Assembly (NCBI RefSeq): GCF_001667115.1
Contig: NZ_LZIJ01000109.1
Span: forward strand, 1 to 64,000
Length of the DNA stretch: 64,000 bases
Origin: Mycobacterium sp. 852002-51163_SCH5372311
GTDB taxonomy: Bacteria > Actinomycetota > Actinomycetes > Mycobacteriales > Mycobacteriaceae
Reading direction: 5' to 3'
The notes beneath the pieces are model-generated. The model saw only the letters and a list, made by a program, of their open reading frames with translations. It was not told the DNA's origin and made no database searches. Shown in pieces: positions 7,981-16,966 of the stretch; position 1 is the first letter of the stretch, and every line of letters starts with the position of its first letter. The translations under genes were made by a program, and so were the position numbers.

Positions 7981-10962
7981 CTACTTGGTGTTGTTGAACT
8001 TGTTGATCGCCTCGTCGAGCCGCTGCAGCGCAGCCCCGTAGGCACCGAAGTCACCCTTCTTCTGCGCCTCCCGCGCCGCACTCATGGCGGCCTCAACCTC
8101 TTGCAGCGCAGCGGCTTTGGCCGCAGACAGCGTCACTGTTCCCTCGGGAGCCGGCGGTACTGCCGTCGGGGGCGCAGGCGGTCCGGGTCCGGCGGCCGGC
8201 ACCGGGGCATTCGCCGGCGGCTTCGGCGGGGCGCCCTCGGTGGGTTCGATCCCGGTCGCGGCGGCACCCGCCCCCGGCCCGAACAATCTGTCGAGAGCCT
8301 CGCCCACGGTGGGTCCGTACCCGATCTTGTCGTTGTACATCATCGCCACCCGGATCAGGCGTGGATACGACGAGGCGGCGTCGCTGCTGCCCGGGGAGGC
8401 ATAGACCGGCTCGACGTAGAGCAGCCCGCCCTGCGCTACCGGCAACGTGAGCAAATTGCCCCACTTGATCCGGTTTTGGTTGTCCCGCCCGATCACGCCG
8501 AGATCTTGGGAAACCGCGGTGTCGGTGGTGATGGCGTTGTTGGCCAGCTTGGGACCGTTGACGTTGCCCGGAATGGTCAGCACCGTGATCTTCCCGTACG
8601 TCGCGGGATCGCAACTCGCGCTGATGTAGGCGGCCAGGAAATCCTGTTTGAACCGGTTCATTGCACTGGTCAGCTGATAGGACGGCGAATTATCGTTCTT
8701 CAGAATGTTTTTCGCGACGATGTAATAGGGCGGTTGATAACTGCTGGCGGTCGGATTCGGATCCAGCGGCACGTCCCAGAAATCCGACGAGTTGAAGAAC
8801 GTCCCCGGACGATCGGGCGGCACGTGGTATTTGGCCAGTAGCATCCGCTGCACCTTGAACAGGTCTTCGGGATAACGCAGATGCTCCCTGAGCTCGGGTG
8901 TGATCTCGCTCTTCGGCTTGACCGTTCCGGGGAAGACCCTCATCCAGGCTTTCAGCACCGGGTCTTGTTCATCCTGTTGATACAGCGTGACGGTGCCGTC
9001 ATAGGCGTCCACCGTGGCCTTCACCGAATTGCGGATGTACGACACCTGCTTGTCCGGCGCCAGCCGGTTGAAAGCCACCTCAGTGGAATCCGCCGTCGCT
9101 GACGACAGCGACGTGAGTTCGGAGTACGGGTAGTTGTCCAGCGTGGTGTACCCGTCGATGATCCACACCAGCCGCTTGTTGACGATCGCCGGGTACACGG
9201 CACTGTCAGCCGTCAGCCACGGCGCCACCGCCTCTACCCGCTGCGCGGGGTCACGGTTGAACAGAATCCTGCTGTTGGAGCCAATTACGCTGGAGAACAA
9301 GAAGTTTCGCTCGGCGAACTTCGCGGCGAACACGCTCCGCGATATCCAGCTGCCGATCGGGACGCCACCAGCACCCGTGTAGGTGTATCTCTTGGTGTCG
9401 GTGTTGGTGTCGTAGTCGTATTCGCGGTCATCGCCGTTCTTCCCGACGATCGCATAGTCGGCGGCGGTGTTGGAGATCACCGGGCCGAAGTAGACCCGCG
9501 GCTGGTCCAGCGGCACCGGCCCGGTGGGCGCCGCGTTGGGACCCACGACGTTGACCAGGAACTGGGGATAACCGCCGTTCTGAGTCGGGTCGTTGGCGAT
9601 GCCACGCACCGTGTTGGCCGGCGACGCCACAAATCCATTGCCGTGCGTGAATACGGTATGCCGGTTGATCCAGTCCCGCTGGTTGTCGACCAAGCGGTCC
9701 GGGTTGAGTTCACGCGCCGCCACGACATAGTCGCGCAGGGCGCCGTTGCGGTCCAGGTAGCGGTCGATGGACAACTGCTCGGGGAAGTAATAGAAGTTAT
9801 TCTTGCCGCGCTGGAATTGGGTGAACGTCTGGCTCACAATCGTCGGGTCGAGTAGCCGGATGTTGGAGGTGGTGGCGCGGTCGGCGGCGACCTGCTGAGG
9901 CGTTGCCGCAGCGTCACCGCTATAGCTGCGATAGCTGACGACGTCGTCGGTCAGGCCGTAGGCCTGTCGAGTCGCGGTGATACTTCGGCTGATGTACTCG
10001 CTTTCCTTGCGCACAGCGTCAGGCTTGGCGATGAGCTGCTCGACCACCAGAGGCCAGCCGGCGCCCACGATAAGCGACGACAGCAGCAGCAACACCAGAC
10101 CGATCGCGGGAATCCTCAAGTCCCGCAACGTAATCGCGGAGAAAACCGCGGCCGCGCAGATCAGCGCGATCGTCATCAAAATCAGCTTGGCCGGCAATAC
10201 GGCGTTGATGTCGGTGTACCCGGCGCCGGTGAAGGGCTTGCCGCTACGAGTGTGCGAGAGCAGCTCATAGCGGTCCAGCCAATAGGCAACGGCTTTGAGG
10301 ACCACCAGCATCCCGACCATGCTGACCAACTGGATACGGGTCGAGCGACTCAGCGCGCCGGTGCGCCCGGCCAGCCGGATACCTCCGAAGATGTAGTGCG
10401 CCAACAGGTTCGCCACGAAAGCCAGAAACACCGCGACGAACAGGTAGCTGAGCACCAGGCGGTAGAACGGCAATTCGAACGCGTAGAAACCGAGGTCCTT
10501 GCCGAACTGCGGATCCCTGATGCCGAAGTCGCCGCCGTGCAGGAACAGCTGGATGCGAACCCAGTAGCTCTGCGCGATGATGCCGGCGAGCAGCCCGATC
10601 GCCGCCGGAATTCCGATGCCCACCAGTCGTAGCCGCGACAGCACGAAGGTGCGGTAGCGAGCCACCGGATCGTTCTCGTTACTCGGGACGAAGACCGGGC
10701 GGGTGCGGTAAGCCAGCGCCAAGCCGCCGAACACGATGCCACCGACCAGCAGACCGGCCACCAGGAAAACAACCAGGCGGGTCACCAGCACGGTGGTGAA
10801 CACCGAGCGATAGCCAAGCTCACCGAACCACAGCCAGTCCACATATGCGTCGATCAGCCGCGGCCCCGCGAGCAGCAACACGATCACACCGAACGCGATC
10901 ACGATCAGAATCCGGCTGCGACGAGTCAATTTCGGCATCCGTGCGGCGGGCCGCATTCCCAC
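7981..10962 (-). CDS. UPF0182-family membrane protein (Rv3193c type)
   Basis: 993 residues, the usual length of this actinobacterial family. About seven membrane helices occupy the first 330 residues (e.g. [59 protein letters not shown]). A large extracytoplasmic domain follows ([46 protein letters not shown]), then a Pro/Ala-rich linker and a helical tail ([29 protein letters not shown]). Function is unknown. It is divergent from nothing nearby and lies upstream of the zincin/E1/ABC1 block, next to the protease gene that shares its direction. Confidence 0.93.
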   Translation of the reverse strand: MGMRPAARMPKLTRRSRILIVIAFGVIVLLLAGPRLIDAYVDWLWFGELGYRSVFTTVLVTRLVVFLVAGLLVGGIVFGGLALAYRTRPVFVPSNENDPVARYRTFVLSRLRLVGIGIPAAIGLLAGIIAQSYWVRIQLFLHGGDFGIRDPQFGKDLGFYAFELPFYRLVLSYLFVAVFLAFVANLLAHYIFGGIRLAGRTGALSRSTRIQLVSMVGMLVVLKAVAYWLDRYELLSHTRSGKPFTGAGYTDINAVLPAKLILMTIALICAAAVFSAITLRDLRIPAIGLVLLLLSSLIVGAGWPLVVEQLIAKPDAVRKESEYISRSITATRQAYGLTDDVVSYRSYSGDAAATPQQVAADRATTSNIRLLDPTIVSQTFTQFQRGKNNFYYFPEQLSIDRYLDRNGALRDYVVAARELNPDRLVDNQRDWINRHTVFTHGNGFVASPANTVRGIANDPTQNGGYPQFLVNVVGPNAAPTGPVPLDQPRVYFGPVISNTAADYAIVGKNGDDREYDYDTNTDTKRYTYTGAGGVPIGSWISRSVFAAKFAERNFLFSSVIGSNSRILFNRDPAQRVEAVAPWLTADSAVYPAIVNKRLVWIIDGYTTLDNYPYSELTSLSSATADSTEVAFNRLAPDKQVSYIRNSVKATVDAYDGTVTLYQQDEQDPVLKAWMRVFPGTVKPKSEITPELREHLRYPEDLFKVQRMLLAKYHVPPDRPGTFFNSSDFWDVPLDPNPTASSYQPPYYIVAKNILKNDNSPSYQLTSAMNRFKQDFLAAYISASCDPATYGKITVLTIPGNVNGPKLANNAITTDTAVSQDLGVIGRDNQNRIKWGNLLTLPVAQGGLLYVEPVYASPGSSDAASSYPRLIRVAMMYNDKIGYGPTVGEALDRLFGPGAGAAATGIEPTEGAPPKPPANAPVPAAGPGPPAPPTAVPPAPEGTVTLSAAKAAALQEVEAAMSAAREAQKKGDFGAYGAALQRLDEAINKFNNTK

Positions 10963-11052
10963 TGGCTACGCTCCCTGCTCTTCCCCGGCCGGTTGCTAGA
11001 GAATTTTCCAGACGGTCACAACTCTACGCACCACAAGTTCCGTGCCGACCGG

Positions 11053-12075
11053 CTAACAACTCGGGGGCTGGCCGCCCGACGTCATCGCATGCAGTGCGTC
11101 CACCGCCTGGCCGAGGGTTTCCACCTTCACCAGGCGCAAGCCGGACGGGTTGTCCGAGGCGGCCTCGTAGCAGTTCTTTGCCGGTACCAGAAACACCGTG
11201 GCGCCGGCGGCACGGGCCGCGACCATCTTGTGCGTGATGCCGCCGATCTGCCCTACCTTCCCGTCCACGGAGATGGTGCCGGTCCCCGCGACGAACATCG
11301 ATCCGGCCAGGTCACCGCTGGTGAGCTTGTCGACGACGGCCAGGCTGAACATCAGTCCGGCCGAAGGTCCCCCGACGTTGGCGAGATTGAAGTCCACCAC
11401 GAACGGCGCCCACGGCGCATCGAGCACCGAGACACCCAAAAAGCCGTAGTCGCGATCCTTGTTGGTGCCCAGGGTGATCTGCGTGACGCCGGCCGGCTCG
11501 TTCTTGCGCCGGTAGTCGATCGTCACCACCTGGCCGGGCTTGGTGTTCTTCAGCAGCGTGGTGAACTGCTCGACGTTTGCCACCGGAGTGCCATCGACCA
11601 TGTCGATGGCGTCGCCGGTTTTCAACTTGCCCGCCGACGGACTGGAATCGGTGATCTTGGCGATGGTCACCGCGGACGGGTACTTCAGGTAGCCAAGTGC
11701 GGCGTACGCGGCGCTGTCCTCGGACTGCTTGAAATCGGCGTTGTTCGCCTTGTCGACTTCGTCACGCGACTTTCCCGGCGGGTAGATCAGATCGCGCGGT
11801 ACCAGCTGTTCTTCTCCCGAGAGCCATAAGGTGAGTGCTTCGCCGAGGGTCAGATCGTCACGCTGGGACACCGTCGTCATGTTCAGGTGCCCGGAGGTCG
11901 GGTGGGTCTGGGTGCCTTCGATGTGGACAATCTGCTTGCCGTCGAACTCACCCAGGGTGTCGAACGTGGGGCCGGGACCCAGCGACACGAAGGGCACGGT
12001 CACCACCGCGAGCAAGACGCCGAAGACCACAATCGGCACCAGCGCGACGATCAAAGTCAGAATCCGCCTGTTCAC
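11053..12075 (-). CDS. YlbL-type membrane-anchored PDZ/Lon-like serine protease
   Basis: 340 residues: one N-terminal membrane anchor (ILTLIVALVPIVVFGVLLAVV, about 5-28), a PDZ domain (about 130-200, ITDSSPSAGKLKTGDAIDMVDG) and a C-terminal S16 (Lon-type) protease domain. The catalytic dyad is visible: Ser238 in GGPSAGLM and Lys283 in GITHKMVAARAAG, 45 residues apart as in B. subtilis YlbL. In studied relatives it degrades regulators such as cell-division inhibitors at the membrane. It is 90 bases upstream of the UPF0182 gene on the same strand, likely one transcript (Rv3194c-Rv3193c order). Confidence 0.93.
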   Translation of the reverse strand: MNRRILTLIVALVPIVVFGVLLAVVTVPFVSLGPGPTFDTLGEFDGKQIVHIEGTQTHPTSGHLNMTTVSQRDDLTLGEALTLWLSGEEQLVPRDLIYPPGKSRDEVDKANNADFKQSEDSAAYAALGYLKYPSAVTIAKITDSSPSAGKLKTGDAIDMVDGTPVANVEQFTTLLKNTKPGQVVTIDYRRKNEPAGVTQITLGTNKDRDYGFLGVSVLDAPWAPFVVDFNLANVGGPSAGLMFSLAVVDKLTSGDLAGSMFVAGTGTISVDGKVGQIGGITHKMVAARAAGATVFLVPAKNCYEAASDNPSGLRLVKVETLGQAVDALHAMTSGGQPPSC

Positions 12076-12171
12076 GCCGCCAAGACTAGACGGCGCCGCC
12101 GGACGGCCGTTCAGCTACAAGCATGACCCGGCATCGCGCTTTCCGGGCGACCCTTGAGTACCGTTGACGTT

Positions 12172-13557
12172 ATGGCTGACCCGCCTTTCGGCTTCTCCTC
12201 CGGAGACGACTCGTCAAAAGACGAGTCAGGGGAACACCGCAAGAAAAACCCCGATTCCGGTTCCGGCGCCCAGGACCCGTTGGCCGCGTTCGGATTCAGC
12301 GGGGACTTCGGCATGGGCGACCTGGGCCAGATCTTCACCCAGCTGGGGCAGATGTTCAGCAACGCCGGCACCGTGATGGCCGGGGGACAGGCGTCGGGAC
12401 CGGTCAACTACGACCTGGCGCGACGAGTCGCCACCAGCTCGATCGGGTTCGTCGCCCCCATCTCTGCCACGACGAACTCGGCGATCGGCGACGCGGTACG
12501 CCTCGCCGAAACCTGGTTGGACGGCGCCACCGCGCTGCCCGCGGGCACCACGACGGCAGTGGGGTGGAGCCCCAGCGACTGGGTCGACAACACCCTCGAG
12601 ACCTGGAAACGGCTGTGCGATCCGATGGCCGAACAGATCTCGACGGTGTGGGCGTCGTCGTTGCCCGAGGAAGCCAAGAGTATGGCCGGGCCGCTGCTGT
12701 CGATGATGTCGCAGATGGGCGGCATGGCCTTCGGCTCGCAGCTGGGCCAGGCGCTGGCCCGGTTATCCCGCGAAGTTCTGACCTCGACCGAAATCGGTTT
12801 GCCCCTGGGACCCAAGGGTGTGGCGGGGATACTGCCCGATGCCGTCGAATCGTTCGCCTCGGGCCTGGAGCGGCCGCGCAGCGAGGTGCTGACCTTCCTG
12901 GCCGCCCGCGAGGCCGCGCATCACCGCCTGTTCAGCCATGTGCCCTGGCTGTCAAGTCAGTTGCTGGGCGCGGTGGAGGCGTATGCCAAGGGCATGCAGA
13001 TCGACATGAGCGGAATCGAAGAGCTGGCGCGCGACTTCGATCCGTCATCACTGACCGATCCCGCGGCGATCGAGCAGCTGCTGGGCCAGGGGGTGTTCGA
13101 GCCCAAGGCAACCCCGGCGCAGACACAGGCGCTGGAGCGGCTCGAGACGCTGCTCGCGCTCATCGAGGGTTGGGTGCAGGTGGTCGTGACCGCGGCACTG
13201 GGCGACCGGATTCCGGGCGCTGCCGCGCTGAGCGAGACGCTGCGCCGGCGCCGGGCCAGCGGCGGCCCGGCCGAGCAGACCTTCGCCACCCTGGTCGGGC
13301 TGGAGCTGCGGCCGCGCAAGTTGCGCGAGGCCGCCGAGTTGTGGGACCGCCTGACGCAGGCCGTCGGCGCGGATGCCCGCGACGGCGTCTGGCAACACCC
13401 GGATCTGCTGCCCACCGCCGAAGACCTCGACGAGCCGGCCGGGTTCATCGACCGGATCGTGGGCGGCGACACCAGCGGTATCGACGAAGCGATAGCCGAA
13501 CTCGAACGCGAAGGCGACCGCGACAACCCCGAGCCCGGCGGTCCTGTGGATAGCTGA
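12172..13557 (+). CDS. Zincin-like metallopeptidase-family protein (DUF2342, Rv3195 type)
   Basis: 461 residues. A low-complexity, acidic start (FGFSSGDDSSKDESG) leads to an all-helical core. The segment AREAAHHRLFSHVPWL (about residues 245-260) replaces the classic HExxH with REAAH, as is usual for this actinobacterial family, so peptidase activity is uncertain. GLELRPRKLREAAELWDRLTQAVGADARDGVWQHPDLLPTAEDLDEP is a strongly conserved C-terminal block. The ATG at 12172 is preferred to TTG at 12154 because the family core begins just after it; neither has a good ribosome site. It heads a + strand run with the next gene. Confidence 0.85.
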   Translation: MADPPFGFSSGDDSSKDESGEHRKKNPDSGSGAQDPLAAFGFSGDFGMGDLGQIFTQLGQMFSNAGTVMAGGQASGPVNYDLARRVATSSIGFVAPISATTNSAIGDAVRLAETWLDGATALPAGTTTAVGWSPSDWVDNTLETWKRLCDPMAEQISTVWASSLPEEAKSMAGPLLSMMSQMGGMAFGSQLGQALARLSREVLTSTEIGLPLGPKGVAGILPDAVESFASGLERPRSEVLTFLAAREAAHHRLFSHVPWLSSQLLGAVEAYAKGMQIDMSGIEELARDFDPSSLTDPAAIEQLLGQGVFEPKATPAQTQALERLETLLALIEGWVQVVVTAALGDRIPGAAALSETLRRRRASGGPAEQTFATLVGLELRPRKLREAAELWDRLTQAVGADARDGVWQHPDLLPTAEDLDEPAGFIDRIVGGDTSGIDEAIAELEREGDRDNPEPGGPVDS

Positions 13558-13576
13558 GCGGGCCACAGGGCCCATC

Positions 13577-14473
13577 GTGGCAAAGTCTCAAGCCATGCCG
13601 CGGCCGGTGCCCTCGCTTTTTGCGCTAAACCCGGCGATGCCGGTGCTGCTTCGACCGGACGGCGCTGTGCAGGTGGGCTGGGATCCCCGCCGCGCGGTGC
13701 TGGTTCGTCCACCCCGCGGCCTGACCGCGCCGGAGTTGGCCACGCTGCTGCGGTCCATGCGCTCACCCATAGCGATAACCGAGTTGCGGCGGCGGGCCGC
13801 CGCGGGCGGCTCGGTGGATACCGACGTCCTAGCCGGCTTGGTCGAACAACTGGTCGACGCCGGCGTCGCCACCCATGGACGCCCCGGTGGCCGGCACGGC
13901 CGCGGCCGGGCGGCCTCGATCCGGGTGCACGGCCGCGGGCCGCTTTCTGACCTGCTGGTGGAGGCGCTGCGCTGCTCCGGGGCCCGAATCAGGCATACCA
14001 GCCAGCCGCATGCCGCGGTGACACCGGCGGAGGTGGATCTGGTGGTGTTGACGGACTACCTGGTCGCTGATCCGCGCATGGTCCGTGATCTGCACAGCCA
14101 GGGCGTCCCGCATCTGCCCGTCCGGGTGCGCGACGGCACCGGGCTGGTGGGGCCGCTGGTCATCCCCGGCGAGACGAGCTGCCTGGACTGCGCGGATCTG
14201 CACCGCAGCGATCGAGACGCAGCGTGGCCGGCCATCGCCGCTCAATTACGCGACACCGTCGGCGTGGCGGACCGGGCCACGCTGCTGGCGACCGCGGCGC
14301 TGGCACTGAGCCAGGTAAACCGTGTGATCGACGCGGTGCGCGGACAGCCGGGTGCGCCCGATCCCGGGCCGCCGTCGGCGCTGAACGCGACACTGGAGTT
14401 CGACCTCCACGCCGGCTCCCTCGTCGCCCGGCACTGGACACGACACCCCCTGTGCTCATGGTGCTCATGTTGA
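13577..14473 (+). CDS. E1/ThiF-like cyclodehydratase-family protein (Rv3196 type)
   Basis: 298 residues from GTG at 13577. The N-terminal 95 residues have a winged-helix feel (ELRRRAAAGGSVDTDVLAGLVEQLVDAGVA), like the leader-peptide-binding domain of azol(in)e RiPP cyclodehydratases. The middle holds a Rossmann-like region, and a zinc-type Cys set is split between SCLDCADLHRSDRDAAWP and the very C-terminus (CSWCSC). This is the architecture of the E1-like partner of YcaO enzymes, yet no YcaO or precursor peptide gene is recognised in the window. Only 19 bases separate it from the zincin-like gene, so they are probably co-transcribed. Confidence 0.7.
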   Translation: MAKSQAMPRPVPSLFALNPAMPVLLRPDGAVQVGWDPRRAVLVRPPRGLTAPELATLLRSMRSPIAITELRRRAAAGGSVDTDVLAGLVEQLVDAGVATHGRPGGRHGRGRAASIRVHGRGPLSDLLVEALRCSGARIRHTSQPHAAVTPAEVDLVVLTDYLVADPRMVRDLHSQGVPHLPVRVRDGTGLVGPLVIPGETSCLDCADLHRSDRDAAWPAIAAQLRDTVGVADRATLLATAALALSQVNRVIDAVRGQPGAPDPGPPSALNATLEFDLHAGSLVARHWTRHPLCSWCSC

Positions 14474-14493
14474 GGCGCGTAGGCGCCCGCGGG

Positions 14494-14667
14494 TCAACCC
14501 TGGCGCCCCTGTTCCGGAACGTTCGTGGAGATCGACGCATACGCCCGGGCCAGGTCGTCCAGCACCGTCTCCGTGAGGGTGTGCTCGTTGCGGTGTTTGT
14601 CCAGCGTCTCGATGATCGCCCTGAACAGTGCGTCGGCGGCGTCGTGCTGCGTTTGCTTGGCTGACAT
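14494..14667 (-). CDS. Small conserved-looking helical protein, unknown function
   Basis: 57 residues from ATG at 14667. TQHDAADALFRAIIETLDKHRN and ETVLDDLARAYASISTNVP form two amphipathic helices with balanced charge, unlike frame shadows in this GC-rich DNA. It lies convergent to the E1-like gene with a 20-base gap and divergent from the ABC1 kinase gene. No family is recognised. Its size and position next to an orphan RiPP-type E1-like protein make a peptide substrate thinkable, but nothing in its sequence (no Cys/Ser/Thr-rich core) supports that. Confidence 0.6.
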   Translation of the reverse strand: MSAKQTQHDAADALFRAIIETLDKHRNEHTLTETVLDDLARAYASISTNVPEQGRQG

Positions 14668-14855
14668 GGTTTTCTGCCGTACCACCCTCCGGTTGATTGC
14701 GTTGCAGGATCGCAGCCCGCACGCAGACAACTTATTGGCTCTGCGTGCCGCTTGTCTTGCCGTGCACCGAGCAGAGGCAACGCGTCCGACACGCCGGACC
14801 TGCGGGGGCTTTTGCCGCTGCCGGCCGTACTTGCGGGCATCTGGCGACGGCCGTC

Positions 14856-16199
14856 ATGGATGATGGGTGTGTGTCAGACATCAAACGTGGCGGCGCTGCC
14901 CGCAATGCGAAGCTGGCCAGTATCCCGGTCGGCATGGCCGGCCGCGCTGCCCTGGGGTTCGGCAAGCGGCTGACCGGCAAGTCGAAAGACGAGGTCAACG
15001 CCGAGCTGATGGAGAAGGCCGCCAACCAGTTGTTCACCGTCCTGGGTGAGCTCAAGGGCGGGGCCATGAAGGTCGGCCAGGCGCTGTCCGTGATGGAAGC
15101 CGCGATTCCCGAGCAGTTCGGCGAGCCGTACCGAGAAGCGCTGACCAAGCTGCAGAAGGATGCGCCGCCGCTGCCGGCCCACAAGGTACACCGGGTGCTC
15201 GACGGACAGCTGGGCACCAAATGGCGGGACCGGTTCAGCTCGTTCGACGACATTCCGGTGGCCTCGGCCAGCATCGGCCAGGTGCACAAAGCGATCTGGT
15301 CAGACGGCCGCCAGGTGGCCGTCAAGATCCAATACCCCGGCGCCGACGAGGCGCTGCGCGCCGATCTGAAGACGATGCAGCGGCTGGTCGGGGTGCTCAA
15401 GCAACTCGCCCCCGGCGCCGACGTGCAAGGCGTGGTCGACGAGCTTTTCGAGCGTACCGAGATGGAACTCGACTACCGCCTGGAAGCCGACAACCAGCGC
15501 GCTTTCGCGAAGGCCTACGAAGGCCACCCGCACTTTCTGGTGCCGCACATCGTGGCCAGCGCGCCCAAGGTGGTGATCCAGGAATGGATCGACGGCATAC
15601 CGATGGCCCACATCATCCGCGACGGAACCCGCGAACAGCGTGATCTCGTTGGCACGCTGTTGCTCGAGCTCACGTTCGACGCGCCGCGCCGGCTGGAAAT
15701 GCTGCACGGCGACGCTCATCCCGGAAACTTCATGCTGCTGCCCGACGGCAGGATGGGCGTCATCGACTTCGGCGCCGTGGCGCCCTTACCCGGCGGTTAC
15801 CCGATCGAACTCGGGATGACCATTCGCCTGGCCCGGGACAAGAACTACGACCTGCTGTTGCCGACCATGGAGAAGGTCGGGTTCATCCAGCGCGGCCAGC
15901 AGGTGTCCGTTCGCGATATCGACGAAATGCTGCGCCAGTACGTCGAACCCATCGAAGTCGAGGTGTTCCACTACACCCGCAAGTGGCTGCAGAGGATGAC
16001 CGTCAGCCAGCTGGACCGCTCGGTGACTCAGATCAAGACGGCCCGCCAGATGGACCTGCCGCCCAAGCTGGCGATCCCGATGCGGGTGATCGCGTCGGTA
16101 GCCGCCATCCTGTGTCAGCTCGATGCGCATGTGCCGATCAAGCGACTGTCCGAGGAGCTGATTCCCGGCTTCATCGAGCCCGATACCGCCGTCGTCTAA
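14856..16199 (+). CDS. ABC1/UbiB (AarF)-family atypical kinase
   Basis: 447 residues. Family motifs in order: the KxGQ-type motif LKGGAMKVGQALSVME, the alanine-rich nucleotide loop PVASASIGQVHKAIW, invariant Lys in QVAVKIQYPG, ELDYRLEADNQ, the catalytic loop LHGDAHPGNFML and the metal motif VIDFGAVA. These atypical kinases/ATPases support quinone or lipid metabolism at the membrane. MDDGCVSDIKRGG starts at 14856; GTG at 14871 is the alternative. Length equals my recollection of the Rv3197 orthologue, often discussed with WhiB7 for macrolide response because of its position. Confidence 0.92.
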   Translation: MDDGCVSDIKRGGAARNAKLASIPVGMAGRAALGFGKRLTGKSKDEVNAELMEKAANQLFTVLGELKGGAMKVGQALSVMEAAIPEQFGEPYREALTKLQKDAPPLPAHKVHRVLDGQLGTKWRDRFSSFDDIPVASASIGQVHKAIWSDGRQVAVKIQYPGADEALRADLKTMQRLVGVLKQLAPGADVQGVVDELFERTEMELDYRLEADNQRAFAKAYEGHPHFLVPHIVASAPKVVIQEWIDGIPMAHIIRDGTREQRDLVGTLLLELTFDAPRRLEMLHGDAHPGNFMLLPDGRMGVIDFGAVAPLPGGYPIELGMTIRLARDKNYDLLLPTMEKVGFIQRGQQVSVRDIDEMLRQYVEPIEVEVFHYTRKWLQRMTVSQLDRSVTQIKTARQMDLPPKLAIPMRVIASVAAILCQLDAHVPIKRLSEELIPGFIEPDTAVV

Positions 16200-16217
16200 C
16201 CGCCGGTTCAACGGCCG

Positions 16218-16274
16218 CGAGAGTGCAACTACCGACGTCCGCTCTCGCAGAATGCGTCGGTAGTTGCACTCTCG
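16218..16274. terminator. 20-bp perfect inverted repeat between convergent ABC1 kinase and whiB7
   Basis: CGAGAGTGCAACTACCGACG (16218-16237) is perfectly complementary to 16255-16274, with a 17-base loop. It begins 18 bases past the kinase stop and ends five bases before the whiB7 stop, so it can terminate both transcripts. There is no T-run on either side. Confidence 0.8.
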
Positions 16275-16278
16275 TGGG

Positions 16279-16557
16279 CTAGGCGGCCACGGGGTTGCCG
16301 CCGTGCTTACGCGGCCGCCCGCGCGGGCGCTTGCGGCTCACGATCGAGCCTCGGTCGAAGATTTCGCCGCCCCACACGCCCCAGGGCTCTGCACGGTCCA
16401 GCGCCGCGGCCAGGCATTGCCGACGGACCGGGCAGTCGGCGCACAGCGTCTTGGCACGCTCCAGGTCGGACGGGGTTTCGGCGAACCACAGGTCGGGGTC
16501 GCCGGCATGACACGGCAACTCTGGCAGCGTCCGTCTGGGGACTGTCAGTGCCGACAT
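16279..16557 (-). CDS. whiB7: WhiB7, redox-sensing transcription factor of intrinsic drug resistance
   Basis: 92 residues. Four iron-sulfur cysteines are at 16, 39, 42 and 48 (LCADCPVRRQC), followed by the GVWGG turn that contacts sigma A and a C-terminal AT-hook RPRGRPRKHGG, which distinguishes WhiB7 from other Wbl proteins. It binds sigma A region 4 and activates genes giving tolerance to macrolides, tetracyclines and aminoglycosides. The start ATG at 16557 has GAAGAGG five bases upstream. It is preceded by a 400-base leader with promoter, upstream peptide and attenuator (see separate entries). Confidence 0.97.
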   Translation of the reverse strand: MSALTVPRRTLPELPCHAGDPDLWFAETPSDLERAKTLCADCPVRRQCLAAALDRAEPWGVWGGEIFDRGSIVSRKRPRGRPRKHGGNPVAA

Positions 16558-16625
16558 GTCCTCTTCACCTGCTTCCTGGTCTGGTGTTTGTCCTTTTCGG
16601 TGATCCGGACCAGGGGGTTTTCACC

Positions 16626-16669
16626 CAAAAACTGAGGCCACGGATCCTTGTGACTTCGGGTCCGTGGCC
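16626..16669 (-). terminator. Rho-independent attenuator in the whiB7 leader
   Basis: On the minus strand GGCCACGGA pairs with TCCGTGGCC (16669-16661 with 16644-16636), extended inward by three more pairs, and is followed by TCAGTTTTTG. It lies between the upstream peptide and whiB7. This matches the known conditional termination of whiB7 under ribosome-active conditions. Confidence 0.85.
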
Positions 16670-16699
16670 TGCTGGCGAAATGGGGCTGTTTGGTAGCGC

Positions 16700-16852
16700 C
16701 TAGGTATGGCCCCGATTCACGGACGCTTCGGTCGCGGCGGCGACACGGTGCTTACGCGCGGCCGCGGTGTTGCCGGCATGGGAGGCTTTCGCGGCGCCGG
16801 CAACCAAAGCCTGGGCAGCCACGCCTACGCCGAACGCGTTCATGGTGATCAT
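16700..16852 (-). CDS. whiB7 upstream leader peptide (uORF)
   Basis: 50 residues, starting MITMNAFGVG and ending SVNRGHT, rich in Ala, Arg and His. The start has an excellent ribosome site (GAAAGGAGG, nine bases upstream) and the stop is 31 bases before the attenuator hairpin. In the studied whiB7 system, stalled or slowed translation of the uORF by ribosome-targeting drugs prevents formation of the terminator. The peptide itself probably has no other role; a second in-frame ATG lies at codon 4. Confidence 0.75.
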   Translation of the reverse strand: MITMNAFGVGVAAQALVAGAAKASHAGNTAAARKHRVAAATEASVNRGHT

Positions 16853-16908
16853 CGGGGCCGCCCTCCTTTCAAGCATTAGTTGGCTTCAAGCCAGCAGAGC
16901 CGGTTTCG

Positions 16909-16946
16909 AGGTTAAACGGTACCCGACGCTGGTGACAACCGATTTT
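16909..16946 (-). promoter_or_regulatory. Autoregulated WhiB7-type promoter
   Basis: On the minus strand AAAAT (16946-16942) lies exactly three bases upstream of a -35-like TTGTCA (16938-16933), followed after 18 bases by TAACCT (16914-16909). An AT-rich element three bases upstream of -35 is the published signature of WhiB7-dependent promoters, where the AT-hook binds. The -10 match is moderate. Confidence 0.7.
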
Positions 16947-16966
16947 CTGACCAGCGTGTTTGGTGT

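Noticed and set aside
12154..12171. Earlier TTG start for the zincin-like gene
   Set aside because: Adds only six residues with no ribosome site; the ATG is equally placed.
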